Under the pieces are notes generated by a model. It did not search any database and was not told the origin of the DNA. It saw only the letters and a program-made list of their open reading frames with translations. The position numbers and the translations under genes were made by a program. Of a DNA stretch of 64,000 nucleotides, positions 41,501-52,110 are shown piece after piece. The stretch's first letter is position 1. The number at the start of each line of letters is the position of its first letter. This stretch comes from Symbiodinium natans. Its lineage: Eukaryota; Sar; Dinophyceae; Suessiales; Symbiodiniaceae. The stretch covers positions 257,104 to 321,103 of the forward strand of contig CAJNDS010002295.1 of NCBI GenBank assembly GCA_905221605.1. Reading direction: 5' to 3'.

Positions 41501-42700
41501 CGGACACAACACGAAGCCCAAGACACAGAAGCGTGATGAAGCAGTACTGGGTGCCGCCCCTCCCACCCAGCTGAGCCGTGTAGATCATGCTGGGCAAGTC
41601 GGGGAGCCCCCGACCCCCGCTCTGCTTTTTGAGCTTGCGCTCTGGGTCTAGGAGCTTCACTGGCGAGCATGCCGGCGCGAAGGCTCCAGCACATGGGGTT
41701 TGGAAAGAAAAGGGTCTAGGTGACATCAAGTGGTGTACATCTATGGATTGGGTCTGGCGCAAGTGAATGAATGGTCTGGGGGAGCAACAAAGGGGACCGT
41801 GTCATTTTATGTAGCACGTGCCTCCCTTTGAGACCTCGCCCTTGCGGCCGCTCATGCTGCGTTCGACAAAAAACCTCAGCTCCAGTCCAACGCACTTGAT
41901 TTGCAGCGAGCAGATGGCATCGGCATGGAATGGAAACTTCTCACATCTTCACACAACAAGATGGAGTTGCTGACAACTTCACGCAGCAAGCATCGGAATC
42001 TTTCTCGACGAGGTCAAGCGTCCTCGTCTGCTAGACATGCAAGCTGGCGGCAACCTGCTTGCGCTGGCTTGGGGCACTTGGGGCGGTCCACGCAATCCAG
42101 CATGGCTACACACAGTCTTGGCAGGTGAACGCGGAGGCCACGACTTAAGCACAGGCTCGAAGCTCAGCAGTGCGGGAAGGACTGCGAGCACGGCGGGAAG
42201 CCAGGAGCATGTATTTGGGAGACCAGCTCAGCTGTTTGCATTGACAGTCACGCGGAGTCCGTGAAGCTCCATGCGCCCAATGACGCATGTGGCTGCTGTT
42301 GGGCTCCTACCCATCTCGGTGACCGTCTATGACCGTCTATGATGACAAAGGCCGGAGCGTCGACCACGCTGCTGAGTCAACGGGCGGGAGCCAAGCGCAA
42401 GCTGAAGCGTCTGAAGCGGCTGAAGCGGCTCAAGCGTACCAGCCCAGGCCTGTTCACTGCATCTTGCAGCAGCCGATCGGGGCTTCGCAAACGCTTATGG
42501 CTTATGCTAACCACGCACCAACACAGGCTGAAGCTTCAGGGACGGGGCTTTTCAGCAAGGAAGGAGCGAAGCAAGCGCGCGCGGAATTTCCCGCGGGAGT
42601 GAAGTACAGGAGTCACGGAGCACATCACCGGCTGCATGGAGCAACCGGGAACAAAAAGCTGGGCCGGGGGCCAGGGCCTTTCGATGGCCGCGGGACATGA
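35600..42700. other. GC-rich anonymous region, no gene identified
   Basis: Many overlapping open frames exist on both strands because stops are rare in this composition; none shows a recognisable family. Details: a diverged repeat pair at 36060-36130 and 36566-36635 (CTGCCGCC...GCCCTCACC), a 15-bp tandem GGTTGGTGCGATGAG at 38332-38372, a 12-bp tandem GGAGGTCTCATG about five times at 41337-41391, and a 9-bp tandem CTGAAGCGG at 42403-42440. Frequent AG-G acceptors suggest a spliced gene may be hidden. Confidence 0.5.
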
Positions 42701-42762
42701 AGGTGGCCATCCAGCCCGAAGAGCGCATGCCCAGCCTGGCGTGTGTCAAGTGCTCCAGGGCT

Positions 42763-42852
42763 TGGTACTTGGAGGTGCAGGGTACTTCAAACCCAATTTA
42801 AAACATGTAGCTCTAACCCACTTAGTCTTAGTACCATGAAACTCCAAGTACA
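42763..42852. mobile_element. Palindromic MITE, family A, short copy
   Basis: Inverted ends GTACTTGGAGGTGCAGGGTA and TAGTACCATGAAACTCCAAG, about 90 bp. It is the only family A copy outside the telomeric field and contains no telomeric array. Confidence 0.65.
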
Positions 42853-42972
42853 GACCCTGTAACACAAGCATCCAAAAACTCCTTGCCACTTGCACCCCGG
42901 CGCCTGCGCCCAAGGCTGACCTGGGCAAAGACCCACATCTCAAGCAGTCCTGGCACAGGGCAAAATTCAGGA

Positions 42973-43305
42973 AACCCTAAACCCGAAACCCGAAACCCGA
43001 AAAAACCTGAACCCTAAACTGCATGCTCCTTGCTCCACTTTGCAAACGGGCAGATCCAGAGCCATTCGACATCGTTTCGGCATGGCACGTAGGTCGCCCT
43101 AAACGGCTGGACAGTTTGATAAAGTTCTTCGGGCTTAGAGCTTAGGGCTTAGGGTGTAGGACTTAGGACTTAGGCCTTAGGACTTAGGACTTAGGGCTTA
43201 GGGCTTGGGGCTTAGGGCTGAGGGCTTAGGGCTTAGGGCTGAAAAGGGATTCGGGTTTCGAGGTTCCGGGTTTCGGGTTTGGGGTCCAGGGTGTAGGGTA
43301 AATGT
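42973..43305. repeat. Degenerate telomeric patch
   Basis: CCCTAAA/CCCGAAA units at 42973-43018, then about twenty heavily mutated CTTAGGG/CTTAGGA units at 43130-43240 and TTTCGGG variants to 43305. An isolated, older-looking island 10 kb beyond the main field. Confidence 0.8.
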
Positions 43306-43739
43306 TCCCAGATGTCTGAAGCTCCGGGACTAGGCTAGGCTGTTAGCACAAAGGAGCGAGAAGAAAAGGCATCAGCGGAACCAGGACCATGACACCTTGC
43401 ATTCTCTTGATGGTTGCGGAGTACTACTACCTTGGTTGCTGGTACACAAGCATTTCTCCTGTTGCTTGTGCTTGCACACCATAGGTTCACACGCGGCAAG
43501 CGAAGCTGGCTACACCGTGGACATAGACATGTATCATAGACACCTATCCTGCTTCGGCTCGAATCCACTTGCTTGTACAGAGTGCACCCACTGAAACATG
43601 GAAAAACGCCCGAGGTTCTGGCTGCCTGAAGCTCGGGAAAATATGGAGTGGGAAACACACGAAACTAGTGGCCGCGAAGTGCTCCGGTCCTATTTCCTGC
43701 TGATACTCCGACCCTGATCCTCTACGCAGAGGGTGGTCG

Positions 43740-44360
43740 GACATAGACGTAGATACATATAAAGAAACCTATAATGTCATTTCAAAGTACACTATGTCAC
43801 TTCAAAGTACACTATGATTCTTATAAAGTAAGTGTATGTTACGTAAAGTGAGTGTATGTTGCACAAACTTACTTGATGTTACATCATGTAACTCCAGTGT
43901 ACATAATGATTGAACCTACATGTATGTCAAACACATGTACATTCACACTCACATATAACAGTATGTAGTATGGTGGAAATTCTGCATACATACGTGTACA
44001 TACACAGTTTTTGCTTTGAAGCAATTACGTACATGGAAGTGTCTTTTTTCTACTTACAAACACGAAAAACGGATGAAATTGCCGCTTGGCTTTGAACTGC
44101 TAAGCTTTTTCTATTCTCCTTCATCTCGTAACCCCCCTCCCGGCCCCTGCCCCCCCCCCCCCACCCCAAAAAAAAAAAAAAACAAGAAACAAAAAATATG
44201 TATATATATATATATAAGATTATTGATTTGATTTTTGGATTGACTGATTGAAATCGCACGTTCCAAGGAACCAGTTTTCGTGAGAATAATCTTTCAGTTC
44301 CAATACGGAGATATCATGTACTTGCATGTGATTTCATATACTAGTTTCATGACTCTCTCA
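43740..44360. other. AT-rich non-coding spacer
   Basis: Contains tandem copies of TCACTTCAAAGTACACTATG (43780-43815) and GTGAGTGTATGTT-type repeats, then poly-C, poly-A and (TA)n tracts at 44145-44218. No gene supported. Confidence 0.7.
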
Positions 44361-44728
44361 GCCTCCAACCACTCATTCCACTCAGGCGCGCCACGCACCC
44401 GATGAAAAACACATCCTGGAAACCTGTTGGGCGGTGCAGCAAGCATTTCTTTTTCATTCATCCGCAACTTCCGATTACTCAGTCCGGAAAACTGCTTCGC
44501 AATTTCTTCGAGCTTGTTTGTGAGTGAGGCTACCGTGCGTGGAATGTGTCCTTTCCGCAGAGTCTCTCCATGGGAAAAATGTTACTTAAGTGTCGTGTCA
44601 CTCTTGCACGTCTTCATCACAACCAAAGGCCAATGTTGGGCCCAGGATTACAATGACTGAGACCTTCGTGCAAATTATGGCATAGCCACTGCAATGAACC
44701 ACATGCCAGGCAGCCATGGGCTTTCTTG

Positions 44729-45607
44729 TCAGCCCGTGACAACTTCTTCGGGTGCCGCATCGGGAACTGCTCGTCCTCTGGCCAATTCAGTGGTACCCGC
44801 GTGAGATATGGGACCACTAGATCTGACCACTAGATCTTCAACGATCTCGAGAGCTATGGCGAGCACAAACAACGTGGGCGGCAGCCAGCCCTCCCTGGCC
44901 AGATGGCTTTGGAGAGATTCCTCATCACGACCTTTAGGGTTTAGGGCAGGGACTCCAAGAATTGCGACGTACCGCAGGTTTCCAACCACGACCTTGACCT
45001 CCTGGAGCAGAGCGCTTTGAATCCTGGGCCGACATATTGCGCGAAGGCTGGGGAACATTCCCTCACCCATCTTCATGACTACATAGGCCAGCAAGTGCGT
45101 TCGGGAGGCAACATTGAGAAGGACACCCAGGCATAGCGGTAGGATCGCACCCTGCCAATCCATTGGGTTCTGAATCGCAGCCAGCATCACTGCAGCGATG
45201 CGTCCACCCTCGGCTGCAACATGCACCAAAATGATATTCACCGTCACTTGACAGTTCGGCTCGAAGGGGTGTTTTATCTGAACTTCACCTGAGAGGCCTC
45301 CAGCAAAGACGCGTCGGAACAAGAATAGCAAGAAAGATCGCTCCAGCTGCAGGCACAAGAAGGTGGCAGCGGACATCATCTGTGTCCCTGCAGACACCCT
45401 GCTCACGTCATTCAAGCTGAAGCCGGCCTTCCTTACCTCATACACGATGACCAGGAAGTAGGCAATGGCGGGCCCAAGCACCGTGGGCAGACAGCCCAGC
45501 ACACGTGAGATACCCCGCTCATCCAATCCCAACCACTGCCGCAAGCACACGAAGTGGAAACTTGTTTGTTGGCGGCTGCCGGCCATGCAAGAGCACTGCC
45601 ACAGCAC
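44729..45607 (-). CDS. Multi-pass membrane protein of unknown function
   Basis: A 292-codon open frame with about five hydrophobic segments, for example VLGCLPTVLGPAIAYFLVIV, the AATFLCLQLERSFLLFLF block, the NIILVHVAAEGG block, AILPLCLGVLLNVASRTHLL and WLPPTLFVLAIALEIVEDLV, and a polar C-terminus. Hydrophobic coding continues upstream in other frames (45620-46100: ALNSVAVIGLDDVSWGSAVA), so the gene is longer and either spliced or frameshifted. A dimer of the telomeric heptamer is embedded at 44932-44948 and translates in frame as A-L-N-P-K-G. No family recognised. Confidence 0.5.
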   Translation of the reverse strand: MLWQCSCMAGSRQQTSFHFVCLRQWLGLDERGISRVLGCLPTVLGPAIAYFLVIVYEVRKAGFSLNDVSRVSAGTQMMSAATFLCLQLERSFLLFLFRRVFAGGLSGEVQIKHPFEPNCQVTVNIILVHVAAEGGRIAAVMLAAIQNPMDWQGAILPLCLGVLLNVASRTHLLAYVVMKMGEGMFPSLRAICRPRIQSALLQEVKVVVGNLRYVAILGVPALNPKGRDEESLQSHLAREGWLPPTLFVLAIALEIVEDLVVRSSGPISHAGTTELARGRAVPDAAPEEVVTG

Positions 45608-46467
45608 TGCCCCAGCTCACGTCATCAAGTCCTATGACAGCCACAGAGTTCAAGGCGTAGAAGGCTAACGAGCCAGACAAATGCCACCGGCCACTCTGAT
45701 CGCAAGGCCATGCCACATGTGCTGTTAGAGGTACTTATGAGAAGCAAGACTCGCCAGCCGGAACTCAGCACGGCTCTGGCAGTGGGCAGCTCGGCATGAC
45801 TCAAGGCCACATCCATGCTCTCCGTGGGGAGCGGCGAGGCTCCCCAGCAAAAGCAGAATGTCCACACCCAGATTGGCAGGCGCACAGGACAGTGAAACGG
45901 AAAGCTCCGCGGTTCCATATCTATGGCACCGAGCACCCTAGCACCTGAGGGCAAGGCGGCAACTCCCTGTCCTGCATCGTTTCGGCCGTCAAGTTGTCCA
46001 TTGCCTCGCACGTCTCCTCGTGAGGTGCGGCGCCTATCAGCCTCCACTGTGAGTGTGCGTTGAATCCTTGGTGGCACGATGTGCAGCAGGCGAGACAACA
46101 CACAACTGGCCGGTGCTATTTGTACCCCTGTGTGCTGCCATTTGTTGGATCCGGCAAGACTGTGCGCGGTTTGCTCGCCGGCTGCAGAGTCCACTGCAAA
46201 ATTGGAAGTCGAAACTAAGCCAACTAAGCCGACACTTCTGCTCCAATGGGTCGCCTCGAGCCCGAGCTAGCTGGCACTTGCATTTCTACCTTCTCTGCGT
46301 CCAACACTGGGCCTGGCTACATTTGCAACACACTCGTTTCTAGCAACGCATGCCAGGGCCCGGGCCCTGAATCAGGGCCCTGAATAAAGCTGCAGATAAG
46401 CCTATGGTCTGTTGTACAGTACCTACGGTATCCTCATCGTGGAAGCATCGTCATGCGATGTCATGTT

Positions 46468-48303
46468 TCAATGAACGTCTCTCAAAGGACGAAACAGAGA
46501 TGACAACATGATCTGCGTGCAGACGCGATTTTTCAAGCGCTTGCTCATAAGTGACCGAAACATAAAACTCAAGTTCATCTGGCGTCTCAGAGCCCGCACG
46601 TGGAAAAGGTAATCCGGACACCTGGCAAGGTTGAGTTTAACCTTGGGGAGTGGGTGGACCGGCTCCCGAACGACAATCGACAGAATAATCCGGTGATGGA
46701 TCACTGACGATGGAGTAGATGTACCACGACCAAGCCTGTAAGCTCGCTTCACCCGCACAACAGTCCTGTTGAGCTGGCGACACAGCGGCCACTTTCGGAC
46801 CTGCACGCACACGCTCGTCCTCCTCACGATTGCTGGCAAGACTGGCTGCGCGGTGACACACGATGTGCACGGAGAAGAAAAACACCATAACATGGATGCG
46901 GATTGCAGACGGATACAAGGCAGAACGGTCAATGTCGATTGGGAAACCACAAGCAAGGGCTTGAACCACAGGATGCCACGCCTGCGTGCACACGAGAGAG
47001 CTGCACTCGCACTTACAGCCCTCAGTGGACTCATATGAGACAATTGGGTATGCGCGCGTGTCGGCACATACTCAAGAAAGCACGCCAACCGACTTATGAG
47101 GAAGACGTGACACGAAATCGACCGTCTGCCGGTCAATGTCAAAGCCGGCAGCAGGGCATCATGGAACAGTCCGTATAAAGGCCAGCTACCAAGGTTGGCG
47201 TTGACTGAAATGTCACTTGTCAGCGAGGCGGGCAGATGAGGTTGGTGCTCGACAGAGGCAAACATGTTGACCTGCGAAGCCCTTGATCTGTCGTCAATGT
47301 TTTGATGAAGAGCACCAATCCAACCTAGAAGGCCCTGCAGAACAAGCCTGAAAGCTGCATCACCGAACGAGAAGCTTCTGCAAGCCTTCAACCCAGATTG
47401 CTGAATGTGACGGTTGGCATCGACTGAATTGTCACTTGTCGGCACACTTGGATGTCGCAACTCGCCCACCTTGCGCAGAAAAACCAGCAAAACGGCCGAC
47501 AGGTGTTGGCTGGACAGAGGCAAACACGCTGACCTGCAAAGCCCTTGCTGCACCAATCCAACGCAGAAGCCCCTGCAGGACAAGCCTGAAAACTGAATCG
47601 TGGAACGGGACGCTTTTGCAAGCTGACCACGCTGGGCGGTCCATGTGAAACATAGCCATTTGCATCGTGCTTGCTGGGGGACCAAGGACAGCACCCACCA
47701 TAGGGGCGTGGCTGCCACAGTCGCCCACAGATACGACGCATTTGGGGGACGCAAATGTGGAGGCCGCATAACACGGCGGAAAGTGCGGACACCAGGCTGA
47801 AAAGTGAGCTGTCTTCTTGCAGCAAGTGCGCATGACATTGATGCCACATCCGGTGGATCAGCAGCCAGCTGAAAGCTCCGAAGCAACCTCGACCGCTCAG
47901 CCTCTGAGGCTTGCGCATGTTTATCTTCACGGATTCTGATTTGCAACGCCATTGCCGAGCAGGAATCTGGCAAACCAGAGGACACGGACGCAAATTTGAA
48001 GGCCGTCGCCTCCGAAGAAGCGGAAACTCGACTCTTTGTGGCGGTCGCCACAACACGGGACATGTCGGCCATGGTTACGGCAGTCGTGGCCGCCGAGCCC
48101 AAGCCCAAACTGCGCCACAGCAATTGCTGGATGAGGATGATGCCTGCAGGAATGTCGAATGTAGCGTCTATGCCAAATGACAGCTGCGGAAACTGTCCAC
48201 ACGAGTGCAGCTGAGCATCAAAAATTGGAATTGCCAGCCAGCGCCAACGGACTCCAGCAGCCTGGCCAATGCCATTGTGAGCAGTGCTGCAACACATGAT
48301 CAT
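46468..48303 (-). CDS. Long open frame, possibly non-coding
   Basis: 611 codons without a stop, the longest frame in the window, but composition is Ser/Leu/Arg/Cys-rich and no domain is recognisable. An internal duplicated segment (47193-47400 and 47413-47640) reads in different frames in the two copies, which argues against this frame being selected as protein. A 222-codon frame overlaps at 47388-48056. It may be a non-coding RNA, a pseudogene or chance. Confidence 0.2.
   Translation of the reverse strand: MIMCCSTAHNGIGQAAGVRWRWLAIPIFDAQLHSCGQFPQLSFGIDATFDIPAGIILIQQLLWRSLGLGSAATTAVTMADMSRVVATATKSRVSASSEATAFKFASVSSGLPDSCSAMALQIRIREDKHAQASEAERSRLLRSFQLAADPPDVASMSCALAARRQLTFQPGVRTFRRVMRPPHLRPPNASYLWATVAATPLWWVLSLVPQQARCKWLCFTWTAQRGQLAKASRSTIQFSGLSCRGFCVGLVQQGLCRSACLPLSSQHLSAVLLVFLRKVGELRHPSVPTSDNSVDANRHIQQSGLKACRSFSFGDAAFRLVLQGLLGWIGALHQNIDDRSRASQVNMFASVEHQPHLPASLTSDISVNANLGSWPLYGLFHDALLPALTLTGRRSISCHVFLISRLACFLEYVPTRAHTQLSHMSPLRAVSASAALSCARRRGILWFKPLLVVSQSTLTVLPCIRLQSASMLWCFSSPCTSCVTAQPVLPAIVRRTSVCVQVRKWPLCRQLNRTVVRVKRAYRLGRGTSTPSSVIHHRIILSIVVREPVHPLPKVKLNLARCPDYLFHVRALRRQMNLSFMFRSLMSKRLKNRVCTQIMLSSLFRPLRDVH
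47193..47640. repeat. Tandem duplication of about 225 bp
   Basis: AGCACCAATCCAAC, AGGCCCTGCAGAACAAGCCT and TTGGCGTTGACTGAAATGTC at 47193-47400 recur as TGCACCAATCCAAC, AGCCCCTGCAGGACAAGCCT and TTGGCATCGACTGAATTGTC at 47413-47640, about 80% identical with indels. Confidence 0.75.
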
Positions 48304-48929
48304 GCCTCAGGAGTGCCGCCTTCATCATTTCGTGCTCTTTGCTGCGTTTCCTGAACCGAACATTGCAGAAAAGCAGGATGATTTGTCACGAAGACCAAGT
48401 TCAAGATTTCTCAAGTGCCCAGCCTGCAGTGTTTTTCGGTCCGGTCCTGGACAGAAACGAAATAAAGCTGCACTGCAACAACATCACTGATAGATGCGAG
48501 AACTGCGGCATGTAACACCATCCTGCTCTTCTGGAGGCAAGGCCTGCATTGTTTTGACTCCTCCGCATCTCCATGGCAAGGCAAGTACGAATTAAACCCC
48601 GGCCCGACATCGAACCTATCGGCAGCGGTGCAAGCACGTTGCTGCTACTAGGCACCAGCGCTTTTGTTCGCTAAACGCGGACAACTCCAAGCTTGAGAGG
48701 CAAAACCAAGGACAACGAAAGCTAGCCTGGATTCTCGCCAACACCTTCCACACACACCACCACGCACCCAGCCCCCAACCACCCCTCCGAAACCTCGCCG
48801 CCAACGAGGCATGCAGCCCAATGCCCGCGTGACGGTTGGTTGAGAGGAGGGATCAGGGTCAGATCCCAAACTCATGTACTCGCTGGGTCTCATCTGCGGG
48901 TGCGCACACTTGCACTCGGGCGCGCACAT

Positions 48930-49160
48930 GCGAGTTGCTACAGTAGTTTCGGGGCTGCTTCGGGCACTCGGCCTGCAAAATCCTCGCGAAAACCACTCAA
49001 AAGCATTCGCGGGCTTTTCGCGGGGCTCTCTGCGTAGATCGAAACCCACTCAGAAGCATTCCCGGGGTGTTTCACGGGAATCGCGGAAACACGCGGAGAA
49101 TCGCGCAGAATCGCGGGGAATCCCGAGGAATCACGGGGGCTCCCGGGAATCGGATTGTTG
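48930..49160. repeat. GAATCGCGG-type degenerate repeat
   Basis: Repeated GGAATCGCGG/GAGAATCGCGCA/GGGAATCCCGAGG words, many self-complementary. No coding is supported. Confidence 0.6.
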
Positions 49161-49251
49161 TGATTTTTGACGAAAAATCTTGGAAGTATGGGCATTTTGA
49201 ACATTTAGCGTTTGCCTTCCAGAGATCTCAAGAATACAGAAGCCTTATGTC

Positions 49252-49572
49252 TTCGCCATATAAAAATGGCTTCTCATGACATGGAATATTTCCATCACGA
49301 TTAGAAATATCTCCATTCAAAGGTGTGGGTGGGTGGGTAAAGAAAATTTGAACAGCTTCGACTGGAATTCATGTTCAAGAATTGCAATGCGTGAACTCAC
49401 AATGTCATGAAACGCCTTGATCTTCATGGACATTCAGATCATTGTAATTTGGCTGCAGAAATAAAGGTTTCGTCAGGCCTGACAATGCCTCCTATTTCTT
49501 TGCCATATAAAAATGGCTTCTCATGACATGGGACATTTCCATCACGACTAGAAAGATCTCCGTTCAAACATC
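49252..49572 (+). repeat. Direct repeat pair of about 65 bp
   Basis: CCATATAAAAATGGCTTCTC then ATGACATGG...TTTCCATCACGA...TAGAAA occurs at 49255-49320 and 49503-49568 with few differences. Each copy starts with the palindrome CCATATAAAAATGG, which resembles a CArG-type box by sequence only. Confidence 0.8.
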
Positions 49573-49599
49573 TAAAGTTCCTCATCCCAAGCACTTGAA

Positions 49600-49815
49600 T
49601 CTTCGGACTGCCGTGGTCCTCGAATTCGCGCGTGGCAAAACTCTCGCGAGTTCCGGGTCCTTGAAACTACACTGTGCAAAACCCTCGCGAAGACCAGCTC
49701 TCGAATTCGCACGCTACACACGCTGCAAAAACCCTGTGGTCCTCGAGTTGGCACGCTGCAAAAGCCTCTTGAGTACCGTACACGACCGTGGTCCTCGAAT
49801 TTCGCACATCCTGAA
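49600..49815 (+). repeat. Degenerate tandem repeat of about 65-70 bp
   Basis: Three to four diverged copies of a unit containing GGTCCTCGAATTCGCACGCT and GCAAAACCCTCGCGA. Confidence 0.65.
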
Positions 49816-49979
49816 ACGCGCCAAAAACACCGCAAAAATTTCAAAAACCCGACATTTTTCCGGAAATTTTTGCGGACCCAGCCAAATCCACAAAACCAAA
49901 AAACAAGACATTCAGAAAAAATCGCGCAGAATCACGGAGAATCCAGCGGGGTTCTGCATAGATTTTCCGCTATGAGCGC

Positions 49980-51280
49980 ATGGGAGTAGGATTCCAAACT
50001 GCTAAGAATGGTTCACACACGCCAAGCAACGCCTGTTCCAACTTTATTTGGCAAGGGAACTGGATTTTCGCCACGCTTCACTAGGTCCTCAGCTTCACCA
50101 CGGCTCGGTGGATGATTATTCGCCATTTCGACCGCAGCCACTAGACATGACCTATTGTCACGGCCACTCTGTGGTGGCAGCCAGAGGCTCAGGTTGTTTT
50201 TTTAAAGCGGACGCCCCTTTACCACATCAGCAGCACTGTGGGCCGGTCTGTTGCGACGAAGTGAGTCAAAGAGTAAACTAAGCAGAGAACATCACCACGC
50301 AACGCAAACAAAGAAAGCAAACAACCTAGAACTCAATCTAAGGTGAAACGTTTCCCACTCTCAGCACACGAGGAGGTCGAAGTAGACCAGTCGGTTTAGA
50401 CTCGCGCAGTGCAGGGAAGGCTGCAAAATGCAGACGTAGTGCCAGAGACAAAACCACCATCCATTCTACCATCCATTCCAGAGGAGTCGAGGATCTGCGA
50501 AGACGGCCTCAGCCGGAACATTGACCTTGTACCCATTACTGCCACATGCGTGTTTGGCCACGTTTTGCATCCTGTTGTGAAATTCTCACAGCCGTAGAGG
50601 CGGGACCGTTGTTTGGCCCGGCAGAGGTGTCGGATGCTACCTCCCCTTCGAGCAATATCTCGTCAGAAAACTCCTCAGGTTCCGCCACCCAAGGGGGGGT
50701 TCCAGGAGGGACAATGTTTGTCCCTAACTCCGCACAAGCTTAGTGCTCGCCGCATGCCACATTGTTTTGATGGCAGAAGGGCATCCCAGAGGGGCGTCAT
50801 AGCACCCCCAGGGAGGACGCCGAACTTTTCTACACACATGGCTGCGGATCAGCGTCAAGAAGCGACTGAACCTGATGGTCACTAAGCATCAGAGCCACAT
50901 GAAGGTGCTGCGGCTTCATGGCCTTAGTCCTTCCGTATGGGAGCTTGAGCTTTCGCTGGGTGGCCAATTGGTAGAAGACGCCCTGCAGGGTGATACTGAA
51001 ACCGGGCGCGCTCAGGGTGATCAAGACAGCAGTGCCCTCATTCGGCACTTTGCCATCCACCGGCAAGTTACTGACACCCGGGGTGACGTCAGTGCTTGCG
51101 GGGCAACCCTGTGTAAGAACCGAACCGGCCACCCGTTGACCCCAGGCTTAAGTTGCACAAGTGGGGGAGCACCCTTCTCACCTTTTGCTCGCGTGGTGAT
51201 GGAACTGCTCTGTTGGCTCTTCCTTTATTGCCGCCTCCGCCGACATGGCTTCAAACTGGTACGCAAGCAAGTCGACCAGG
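49980..51280. other. Anonymous region
   Basis: Overlapping open frames on both strands (minus 50830-51132, plus 50875-51360). The minus reading (FSITLQGVFYQLATQRKLKL) looks somewhat more protein-like, but no family is recognisable. Confidence 0.3.
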
Positions 51281-51283
51281 CGT

Positions 51284-52110
51284 TCAAGACAGAGCCGGCA
51301 GGAACATGTCAAGGATCTCCGAAATGGGACAAGCCTTGGAAGGCTTTAGGTAAGTTGTAAGGTGGGGTTCTACTCCATTGATAAGGCGCCGGCAGCACTG
51401 CTGCCTGAGGGCCTTGACCCTTGGTGGGAGCAGGGTCGTCCTGGCTGTCCTCACTGCCCGGGGTTCTAGCCACACTCTCGACATCGGCATGAGGAATGAG
51501 TCGGGCCATTTCTGAACGAAGGCGTGGACTTCTGGCGAGAGGCGGACAAACTCACAGGCCACGCCCATCAGGGCGGAGCGGACCACCTGCACACCTGCTC
51601 CACATACCTATCCGCGAGACCGCAGAGTTGCCGAGTGAGTGCTTCATACGCAAGTCCGAATAGAGCGTCGCAGTCCAAAAATGAACCGGTCCTCGCGCCT
51701 CTCGAAGGCGGAGAGCAGGCAGGATCTCCGAGCCGTTGCGCAGCTGGTGGGAGACGTCCCCGCCGAGCAGGGTGCCGAGAGGCTGCCGCAGCTGCGTCTC
51801 CACCCTTGCCCTGTCGTCCAGCTCAGCTCCACGAGGGACGCGCCCGGCGCAGGGTTTCCAGCTGCTGCAGCACCGCTGCTTGACGTTTCTCTCACCGAGA
51901 GGGCGTCCGACTGGCGCGAGGCCCGCATTCAGCGTGGTCACGCAGGCGTTGCCCGCGATTGCGTCCTCTGCGCTGCGGATGACCACCAGGTCGTCTGTGA
52001 ACTTGTCCTTGAAGAAGGTCTTGTCCAGCCGGGTGGTATGGCAGTTCCCGTTGGGCTGCAGCGTGCGCACCAGCTTCTTCTGCCCGCCGCGGAGCAGCAC
52101 ACGTGCATCT
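51284..52110 (-). CDS. Unidentified protein-coding region
   Basis: The minus strand reads KLVRTLQPNGNCHTTRLDKT then FFKDKFTDDLVVIRSAEDAI (52070-51950), continues to about 51660, and after a frame change reads QVVRSALMGVACEFVRLSPE then VHAFVQKWPDSFLMPMSRVW (51590-51460). Both stretches have strong globular-protein character. They need an intron or a frameshift near 51600-51620 to be joined. No family was recognised with confidence. Confidence 0.4.

Noticed and set aside
40823-41536. 237-codon plus-strand frame
   Set aside because: Contains a translated 12-bp tandem repeat (S-W-R-S-H-G-G-L) and no recognisable domain; several other frames are equally open.
49255-49268. Functional CArG/SRF binding site
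   Set aside because: Sequence resemblance only; dinoflagellate promoters are poorly defined, and the motif sits in a repeat with no gene attached.
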